Both the position numbers and the translations under genes were made by a program. A stretch of DNA of 18,261 nucleotides from JAOADN01 sp046155885 (GTDB lineage: Bacteria > Pseudomonadota > Alphaproteobacteria > Rhodobacterales > Rhodobacteraceae), in contig JBJXFU010000082.1 in the NCBI GenBank assembly GCA_046155885.1, forward strand, positions 1-18,261. Reading direction: 5' to 3'. Position 1 is the stretch's first letter. Each line of letters begins with the position of its first letter. This document shows positions 12,761-18,261 of the stretch, piece by piece. The notes below the pieces were generated by a model that searched no databases, was not told the DNA's origin, and worked only from the letters and a program-made list of their open reading frames with translations.

Positions 12761-13741
12761 ATGGCCGACATGCCCGACCGTCAGGCGCCACTCCTCGGGG
12801 CCCAGCCCTCGGCGCGCACCGCGCTGATCGCGATCGGCTGCGCGCTGGCCGGAAGCCTTGTCCTGTCGGTCAACGACATGGCGATGAAGCACCTGTCGGC
12901 CGATTACGCGCTCTATCAGGTGATCCTGATCCGCGCCGGCATCGGCATGGCCTCGATCTTCACCCTGATCGCGCTGACCCGGACGGGCTTCCGCCAGCTC
13001 GTCACGGTACGCAGCCGGGCGCACCTTCTGCGCGTGGGCTTCGTGCTGGTGTCGAACGTCACCTACTTCCTCGGCCTCGCCGCGCTGCCTTTGGCCGACG
13101 CGGTGGCCACGGCCTTCATCGCCCCACTCGTGCTGACCGCGCTTTCGGTCTTTGTCCTTGGCGAAAAGGTCGGGCCCCGGCGCTGGGCGGCGGTGGCCGT
13201 CGGCCTTTTGGGCGTGATCGTGATGCTGCGCCCGGGCGCGGGCAGCATACAGCCGGCAACACTGCTCGTCCTGATCTCGGCCTGCTGCTACGCCTCGACA
13301 CACCTGATGACGCGGCGGATGAAGGACACCGAAAGCGCCTTCGCGCTGAATTTCTACGTTCAGGTGGGCTTCGTCTGCCTCAGCACCATCATGGGCCTCG
13401 CGGTCGGCGACGGACACTTCGCGGGCTCGCCCAACCCTTCGCTGGCGTTCCTGTTCCGCGACTGGCACTGGCCCGCGCATGCGGACTGGCCCTATTTCCT
13501 CGCCGTCGGCATATCGGTGGCGGTGGGCGGGCTGCTGATTTCGCAGGCCTACCGGCTGGCCGAGGCGGCGCTGATCGCGCCTTTCGAATATGCCGCGATG
13601 CCGATGGCGATCTTCTGGGGCGTCGTCGTCTTCGGCCGCTGGCCCGACCTGACCGCCTGGACGGGCATCGCGCTGATCTGCGGGGCGGGGCTTTATACGC
13701 TCTGGCGTGAAACGAAGCTGCGGCGGGAGCGGCGGGCATGA
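12761..13741 (+). CDS. DMT-superfamily transporter (EamA family)
   Basis: The protein has 326 aa with ten predicted membrane helices in two repeated EamA halves. The first half runs from about 20 to 150 and contains LPLADAVATAFIAPLVLTAL; the second runs from about 165 to 315 and contains AYRLAEAALIAPFEYAAMP. These paired segments are typical of EamA repeats. Such carriers usually export amino acids, related metabolites or drugs; some take up vitamins. The substrate cannot be deduced. The stop overlaps the next start by 4 bases (ATGA), so the protein is likely made together with the HAD phosphatase and the cyclodeaminase-family enzyme. Confidence 0.9.
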   Translation: MADMPDRQAPLLGAQPSARTALIAIGCALAGSLVLSVNDMAMKHLSADYALYQVILIRAGIGMASIFTLIALTRTGFRQLVTVRSRAHLLRVGFVLVSNVTYFLGLAALPLADAVATAFIAPLVLTALSVFVLGEKVGPRRWAAVAVGLLGVIVMLRPGAGSIQPATLLVLISACCYASTHLMTRRMKDTESAFALNFYVQVGFVCLSTIMGLAVGDGHFAGSPNPSLAFLFRDWHWPAHADWPYFLAVGISVAVGGLLISQAYRLAEAALIAPFEYAAMPMAIFWGVVVFGRWPDLTAWTGIALICGAGLYTLWRETKLRRERRA

Positions 13742-14358
13742 CGGTGGCGGCGGTGGTCTTCGACCTGGGCAACGTGGTGGTGGAGTGGAACCCCGAAGCC
13801 TACTACGACGCCCGCATCGGCCGGCCCGCGCGCGAGGAGATGTTCGCCGAAACCGGCATCCACGCGGTGAACACCGCCGCCGACGAAGGCGCACCCTTTC
13901 GCGAAAGCTTCTACGCGCTGGCCGACCGGTTCCCGCGCTGGTCCGCCGAAATCCGCCTCTGGCACGACGACCAGATGGCGATGACGCAGCCGGTGATCCA
14001 CGGCACGCTGCGCCTGATCGACGCGCTGAAGGCGCGGGCGGTGCCGGTCTTCGCGCTGTCGAACTGGGGCGACGAAAGCTTTGACCGGGCGGCGGCGCAT
14101 TACCCCTTCCTTGCGGCCTTCGACCGGCTCTATGTGTCCGGCAAGCTGAAGATGAAAAAGCCCGACCCGGCGATCTATGCCCATGTCGAGGCCGACAGCG
14201 GGGTGAAGCCCGAGCGGCTGCTGTTCATCGACGACCGGATCGAGAATATCCGTGCCGCCGGGGCGCGGGGCTGGCGGGTGCATCGGTTTGACGGCCCCCC
14301 AGGGCTTGCGCACAGGCTTCTGGCCGAGGGGCTGATCGGAGTGGAGGACGTCGCATGA
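13738..14358 (+). CDS. HAD-superfamily phosphatase, YihX-like
   Basis: The protein has 206 aa. HAD motifs are: I, VFDLGNVVVEW with nucleophile Asp9; II, ALSNWG with Ser108; III, KMKKPDP with Lys141; IV, LFIDDRIEN with Asp165-Asp166. As in E. coli YihX, motif I reads DLGNV and the usual second Asp of the DxD pair is replaced by Gly. An alpha-helical cap lies between about 18 and 90. YihX hydrolyses alpha-glucose-1-phosphate, but the cap differs, so the substrate here is open. It is coupled by ATGA overlaps to both neighbours. Confidence 0.88.
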   Translation: MTVAAVVFDLGNVVVEWNPEAYYDARIGRPAREEMFAETGIHAVNTAADEGAPFRESFYALADRFPRWSAEIRLWHDDQMAMTQPVIHGTLRLIDALKARAVPVFALSNWGDESFDRAAAHYPFLAAFDRLYVSGKLKMKKPDPAIYAHVEADSGVKPERLLFIDDRIENIRAAGARGWRVHRFDGPPGLAHRLLAEGLIGVEDVA

Positions 14359-15263
14359 GCTTTGCCATCATCGGAGCCGAGGCCGAAAAGAGGCTGGACT
14401 GGATCGCGCTGACGGCGGCGATCGAGGCGGGGCACCGGTTCCCGAAGGCCGAGGTGAAGGATTCGCTGATCTACCGCGGCGCCGACACGCTTCTGACCCG
14501 CGCGGCCTGGATCGACGGCATGGGCATGGCGGTGAAAGCGGGTGCGGTCTTTCCGGCGAACCCGGGGAAGGGCAAGCCGACCATTCACGGGGCAGTGAAC
14601 CTGTTCGCCGACGAGGACGGGCGGCTTGAGGCGGTGCTCGACTTCGGCCTGGTGACGAAGTGGAAGACGGCCGGCGACAGCCTTCTGGCGGCGCGGAAAC
14701 TTGCGCGGCCCGACAGCCGGAGGATCCTGCTGGTCGGCGCCGGGGTGGTGGCCGCCTCGATGGTCGAGGCCTATTCGGCGGCCTTTCCGGGGGCCGAATT
14801 CACGGTCTGGACGCGCCGCCCCGAAAGCGCCCGCGCCTTCGGTGCCCGGTATGGCGCGGCGGCGGTGACCGACCTTGAAGTGGCCGTCCGCGCGGCCGAC
14901 ATCATCGCCACCGCCACGATGTCGACCGAGCCGCTGATCCGCGGCGCCTGGCTGAAACCCGGCACCCATCTCGACCTGATCGGCGCCTACACACCGGCCA
15001 TGCGCGAGGCGGATTCGGACTGCTTCGCCCGCGCATCCGTCTTCGTCGACAGCCGGATGACCACGATCGAGCATATCGGCGACCTCTTGGAACCCATCCG
15101 CGAGGGCGTGATGACGGCGGCGGACGTGCGGGGCGACTTCTACGACATCGCCTCGGGCGCCTTCGGGCGGACGCATGACGACGAGATTACCTTGTGTGAA
15201 AACGGCGGCGGCGCGCATCTTGATCTGATGACGGCGCGGTACATCCTGAAGGCGGCGTCCTGA
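14355..15263 (+). CDS. Ornithine cyclodeaminase / mu-crystallin family, probable imino-acid reductase
   Basis: The protein has 302 aa. The Rossmann motif LLVGAGVVAAS is at about 125-135. The family segment TKWKTAGDSLLAARKLA (about 101-117) and Lys61 (MAVKAG) are present. In true ornithine cyclodeaminase a catalytic Asp sits in the GGDxPGK segment; here the matching segment is IGAYTPAMREAD, with Tyr in that place. This argues against ornithine deamination and for the branch reducing cyclic imines such as delta1-pyrroline-2-carboxylate or piperideine-2-carboxylate. That assignment is inference. The start overlaps the HAD stop by ATGA. The gene ends about 60 bp before an inverted-repeat element. 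Confidence 0.85.
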   Translation: MSFAIIGAEAEKRLDWIALTAAIEAGHRFPKAEVKDSLIYRGADTLLTRAAWIDGMGMAVKAGAVFPANPGKGKPTIHGAVNLFADEDGRLEAVLDFGLVTKWKTAGDSLLAARKLARPDSRRILLVGAGVVAASMVEAYSAAFPGAEFTVWTRRPESARAFGARYGAAAVTDLEVAVRAADIIATATMSTEPLIRGAWLKPGTHLDLIGAYTPAMREADSDCFARASVFVDSRMTTIEHIGDLLEPIREGVMTAADVRGDFYDIASGAFGRTHDDEITLCENGGGAHLDLMTARYILKAAS

Positions 15264-15324
15264 AGGCCGCATCCTTGGAGAGGTTTGCGTTCTTCCTGAA
15301 TCGCCCTTCACCCCCCGCCGCAAC

Positions 15325-15466
15325 AGAGGGCAGCGCCCGACCGCGGGGGGGGCGCCTCAACGGTGTTGGTCTGCTCTTTATGGTGCCTCCAACCCCGCCG
15401 GTTTTCCCGCAGATGAACGTTGCGGTAGCGCCCGCCCTGGGGGCGGTCGGGCGCTGCCCGGGTGGC
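15325..15466 (+). repeat. Inverted-repeat intergenic element, copy 1
   Basis: This 142-bp element is closed by a perfect 17-bp stem (15328-15344 with 15443-15459). Inside are GGGCGC (15350-15355) able to pair with GCGCCC (15428-15433), and GTTGG (15365-15369) able to pair with CCAAC (15389-15393). A second copy lies near the window's right end. It sits between the convergent ends of the cyclodeaminase-family gene and the MFS gene. No open frame or transposase is present. It could be a MITE-like repeat, a REP-type element or a structured mRNA end. Confidence 0.8.
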
Positions 15467-15549
15467 TCTCGCGGCTGTTCCGGGCAAGGGGGCGGTGGGG
15501 GTAGGGCGGGACGAAAGCAAAACGCTGTGACGCCGCCGGGAGGTGAACC

Positions 15550-16803
15550 CTATTCCGCCGGCACCCCGGCAAGCGGGCGTTCCCTGACCGGAAGGTGGAC
15601 GAGCGCCGAAAAGACGCTGATCGCGATGCCGATCCACCAGACGGCGGTATAGCTGCCATAGGCATCGTACATCCGCCCGCCCAGCCAGACGCCCAGGAAC
15701 GAACCCAGCTGGTGGCTGAGGAAGATCACCCCATAGAGCGTGCCCATGTAGCGCAGCCCGTAGATATGCGCGACGAGGCCCGAGGTGAGCGGGATGGTGG
15801 CGAGCCAGAGCGAGCCCATCAGGGCGGCGAACAGAAGCACCGTCGCGGGCGTCATCGGGAACAGGATGAAGATCGCGCAGACCAGAGCGCGGGCGAAGTA
15901 GATGCCGGCCAGCAGGTACTTCTTCGTGAAGCGGCTGCCGAGCCAGCCGGCCATCAGCGAGCCCCCGATATTGGCCAGCCCGATCACCGATATCGCCACC
16001 GCGCCCAGCGCCGAGGTGGTGGTGACGCCGATATTGGCCAGCAGCGAATGCGGCGCGATCGGCCCGCACATCTCGGTCACGAAGGCCGGGAAATGCGCGG
16101 TGACGAAGGCCAACTGATAGCCGCAGGAAAAGAACCCCAGGAAGATCAGCGTATAGGACGGGTCGCGGAAGGCGCGGGTCAGCACCGTTCCCATGCTTTC
16201 TTCCAGCTCGGCCCGGCTGGCGCGTTCCGGCGCGGCCATCATCGGCAGGACGGCGAGCGAAAGAAGGATGAGGACCGCGAAGATCACGAACACCGTCTGC
16301 CAAGGGTAGACCGCCAGCAGCCCCTCGGCCAGTGGCGGGCCGACCATCTGGCCGGCCGAACCGACCGCAGTGACCACGCCCAGCGCCATCGACCGGCTTT
16401 CCGGCGCCGCTGCCCGGCCGACCACCGCAAGGACGACCCCGAAGCCCATCCCGGCGATGCCGAAGCCCACGACAATCTCCAGCAGGTGATGCGCCCCCGG
16501 CGTCACCGCCAGCGAGCTTGCGAACAGCCCCGCCGCGTAGAACATCCCCCCGAGCATGATCGCGCGCCGGTCGCCGAACCGCTCGGCTATGGCGCCGAAG
16601 ACCGGCTGGCCGAAGCCCCAGGCCAGGTTCTGGATCGCGATGGCCAGCGAAAACGCCGAGCGCGGCCAGCCGTATTCCTCGGCGATCGGGATCTGGAACA
16701 CCCCGAAGGCCGAGCGGACCGCGAAGCCGACCAGAAGGATGAGCGACCCCGCGACCAGCACGGGGGTGAAGACGCTGGCGGCGGGGTGGGGCGGGGCGGT
16801 CAT
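15550..16803 (-). CDS. Major facilitator superfamily transporter, monocarboxylate/OFA-like
   Basis: The protein has 417 aa with twelve predicted membrane helices. The loop between helices 2 and 3 has the MFS motif A as GAIAERFGDRRAI (about 70-82). The F-x-x-x-R-x-x-F-G-V-F start of helix 1 and EYGWPRSAFSLA fit the monocarboxylate porter/oxalate-formate antiporter group, which moves small organic anions. The substrate is unknown. The gene is divergent from zapE, with 146 bp between the starts, and converges on the cyclodeaminase-family operon. A possible promoter TTGACC (rev. comp. of 16854-16859) with a weak -10 lies in the gap. Confidence 0.88.
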   Translation of the reverse strand: MTAPPHPAASVFTPVLVAGSLILLVGFAVRSAFGVFQIPIAEEYGWPRSAFSLAIAIQNLAWGFGQPVFGAIAERFGDRRAIMLGGMFYAAGLFASSLAVTPGAHHLLEIVVGFGIAGMGFGVVLAVVGRAAAPESRSMALGVVTAVGSAGQMVGPPLAEGLLAVYPWQTVFVIFAVLILLSLAVLPMMAAPERASRAELEESMGTVLTRAFRDPSYTLIFLGFFSCGYQLAFVTAHFPAFVTEMCGPIAPHSLLANIGVTTTSALGAVAISVIGLANIGGSLMAGWLGSRFTKKYLLAGIYFARALVCAIFILFPMTPATVLLFAALMGSLWLATIPLTSGLVAHIYGLRYMGTLYGVIFLSHQLGSFLGVWLGGRMYDAYGSYTAVWWIGIAISVFSALVHLPVRERPLAGVPAE

Positions 16804-16949
16804 GGGCGGCTACTTCCGGGGAAACGGGCGGACCATGCGCTGCGGTGCCGGGAAGGTCAAAGCGGGTTTCGTGATGTTCCGCAGAAGCACCCGGAATGCC
16901 CGGACCCGCCTTCCCATGCCGGGCGCGAGCCGCTATCGGGGGGCGGAAG

Positions 16950-18020
16950 ATGGGACCGATCGCCGAAGCCTGGGAAGCCCGCGTAAGGGCGGGTGCGCTG
17001 CGCCACGATCCGGCGCAGCACGCGCTTCTGCCGCGCCTCGACGCGCTCGCGGCGGATCTGGAAGCGGCGCGGCCGAAGAGCGGTCTGGCCGGGCTTTTCG
17101 CCAAGCCGCCGCCGGCGCCGCGCGGGCTTTACCTCTGGGGCGGGGTGGGGCGCGGCAAATCGATGCTGATGGACCTCTTCCACGCCGCAGCCGATGTCCC
17201 CAGGCGCCGCGTCCACTTCCACGCCTTCATGCAGGAGGTGCAGGCCGGGATCGCCGCCGCCCGCAAGGCCGGCGCCGAGGACGCCATCCGCCCGGTGGCC
17301 GAGCGCGTTGCGGGCGAAGTCAGGCTTCTCTGCTTCGACGAGATGCAGATCGGCGACATCGCCGACGCGATGATCGTCGGGCGGCTTTTCGAGGTGTTGT
17401 TCGAGCGGGGGGTGACGGTCGTGGCCACCTCGAACCGCCCGCCGGACGACCTCTACAAGGACGGCTTGAACCGCGCCCTGTTCCTGCCCTTCATCGCGGT
17501 TCTGAAAGAGCGGATGGAGGTGGTGGAGCTGGAAAGCGAAACCGACTGGCGGCGCCACGTGCTGACCGGCGCGACGGTCTGGTTCGTGCCCGCCAACCGG
17601 GCCGCCGCCGACGAAATCGACCGGGTCTGGACCGCGCTGACCGGCGGCGGCGGGGCCGGCCCGCTGGTGCTGAGCGTACAGGGCCGCGCCGTCACCCTGC
17701 CCGACGCGCGGTCGGGCGTGGCGCGGGCGACCTTCTGGGACCTCTGCGGCCGCCCGCTCGGCCCGGCCGACTACCTCGCCGTCGCGGGCGCGGTCCGGGT
17801 GCTGATCCTCGAAGGCATCCCCCTCTTGTCGGGCGAGAACTACAACGAGGCCAAGCGCTTCGTGACCCTGATCGACACCCTTTACGAAGCCCGCGTCCGC
17901 CTCATCGCCTCGGCCGCCGACGAGCCCGAGCGGCTCTATATCGAAGGCACCGGCTCCTTCGAATTCGCCCGCACCGCAAGCCGGCTGAGGGAGATGCAGG
18001 GGGCGGGCTGGGGGAAGTGA
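16950..18020 (+). CDS. zapE: Cell division protein ZapE / AFG1-like ATPase
   Basis: The protein has 356 aa. Walker A is GGVGRGKS (64-71), Walker B is LLCFDEMQ (126-133), and the AFG1-type segment ATSNRPPDDLYKDGLNR is at 159-175. The C-terminal part keeps YNEAKRF and EFARTASRL. ZapE acts on the Z-ring in E. coli; the mitochondrial homologue AFG1/LACE1 helps turn over respiratory proteins. The frame is open to 16896, but the family starts near the GPIAEAWEARV segment, so ATG 16950 is chosen. The ribosome site is weak, with GGAAG directly against the start. In many alphaproteobacteria malate dehydrogenase follows; here the window ends first. Confidence 0.93.
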   Translation: MGPIAEAWEARVRAGALRHDPAQHALLPRLDALAADLEAARPKSGLAGLFAKPPPAPRGLYLWGGVGRGKSMLMDLFHAAADVPRRRVHFHAFMQEVQAGIAAARKAGAEDAIRPVAERVAGEVRLLCFDEMQIGDIADAMIVGRLFEVLFERGVTVVATSNRPPDDLYKDGLNRALFLPFIAVLKERMEVVELESETDWRRHVLTGATVWFVPANRAAADEIDRVWTALTGGGGAGPLVLSVQGRAVTLPDARSGVARATFWDLCGRPLGPADYLAVAGAVRVLILEGIPLLSGENYNEAKRFVTLIDTLYEARVRLIASAADEPERLYIEGTGSFEFARTASRLREMQGAGWGK

Positions 18021-18107
18021 GGGGGAAGGGTCGGGTGGGGAGAGGTTGGCTCGGTTCGCAGCCGACCCGGATCGCTTCTTCCCCTGCTCTTTGCCCGCCC
18101 GCGCACC

Positions 18108-18261
18108 AGAGGGCGGCGCCCGACCGCGGGGGGGCGCGCCAAGGGTGTTGGTCCGCGCGTTATGGGGCCTCCAACCCTTCCGTCGTTCTCGCAGACCGCC
18201 GGTGCGGTGGCGCCCGCCGCCGAACGCAATCGGGCGGGCGGTCGGGCGCCGCCCGGGTGGC
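18108..18261 (+). repeat. Inverted-repeat intergenic element, copy 2 (reaches window edge)
   Basis: This copy is 154 bp in the window and in the same orientation as copy 1. The 17-bp end stem is again perfect (18111-18127 with 18238-18254), but an A-T pair of copy 1 is a G-C pair here, a compensatory change. The core GGTGTTGGTC and TATGG-GCCTCCAACCC strings are shared; an extra 12 bp lies near the right arm. It starts about 90 bp after the zapE stop. The 18021-18107 spacer shows nothing else. Confidence 0.8.

Noticed and set aside
12383..13894. 503-codon minus-strand frame over yaiI and the transporter
   Set aside because: Shadow frame, Arg/His/Gln-rich, with no start context. The real genes are on the plus strand.
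15308..17104. 598-codon minus-strand frame and the 463-codon plus-strand frame at the MFS locus
   Set aside because: Both are out of frame with the twelve-helix transporter and lack hydrophobic periodicity or motifs.
1..18261. CRISPR array, tRNA, rRNA, insertion sequence, integrase
   Set aside because: No regularly spaced repeats, tRNA-like T-arm or CCA ends, rRNA core sequences or transposase/integrase motifs were seen on either strand.

Overview
The window is high-GC DNA with dense, tightly packed genes, and it looks chromosomal. It most likely comes from an alphaproteobacterium of the Rhodobacteraceae (Rhodobacter, Paracoccus or Defluviimonas-like). The evidence is the gene content: a 376-aa class III glutathione-dependent formaldehyde dehydrogenase, MbfA with an Irr-type operator, ImuB with a GTTC-N7-GTTC LexA box, cytochrome c'-type protein and ZapE. 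The species cannot be named from what is visible.

Left part (1-4126). A stretch with stem-loops and a strong rho-independent terminator (1-180) ends a rightward transcript that begins outside the window. Next is imuB on the minus strand, with its own SOS box, then the divergent class II cytochrome c gene. A minus-strand I78-type protease inhibitor lipoprotein follows, and then the S-(hydroxymethyl)glutathione dehydrogenase gene.

Accessory part (4127-7995). An AAA/STAND-like ATPase gene of lower GC sits directly behind the dehydrogenase. It is followed by a 36-codon remnant that aligns without gaps to the last 33 codons of the dehydrogenase, so the ATPase gene is bracketed by two versions of the same gene end. 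Behind it are two tandem NYN-nuclease genes with C-terminal OST-HTH-like regions, then a Phd/PIN toxin-antitoxin pair with a palindromic operator. Three PIN-superfamily nucleases therefore lie within about 2.5 kb, next to an apparent insertion scar. This is the part most likely to hold an undescribed system.

Middle part (8099-12091). A small secreted protein resembling an outer-membrane barrel converges with a secreted subtilisin-family protease. MbfA, a ferritin-like/VIT iron exporter, has an ICE-like inverted repeat just upstream of its start. A nitroreductase-family gene keeps the residues that define iodotyrosine deiodinases. A DUF4345 membrane protein follows on the minus strand.

Right part (12195-18261). 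YaiI/YqxD, an EamA transporter, a YihX-like HAD phosphatase and an ornithine-cyclodeaminase-family enzyme probably form one operon, with two 4-base start/stop overlaps. An MFS transporter (minus strand) and zapE (plus strand) follow. A 142-154 bp inverted-repeat element occurs twice, after the cyclodeaminase-family gene and after zapE. Both copies have 17-bp perfect end stems, and the stem carries one compensatory base change between copies. No tRNA, rRNA, CRISPR array, transposase or integrase was seen.
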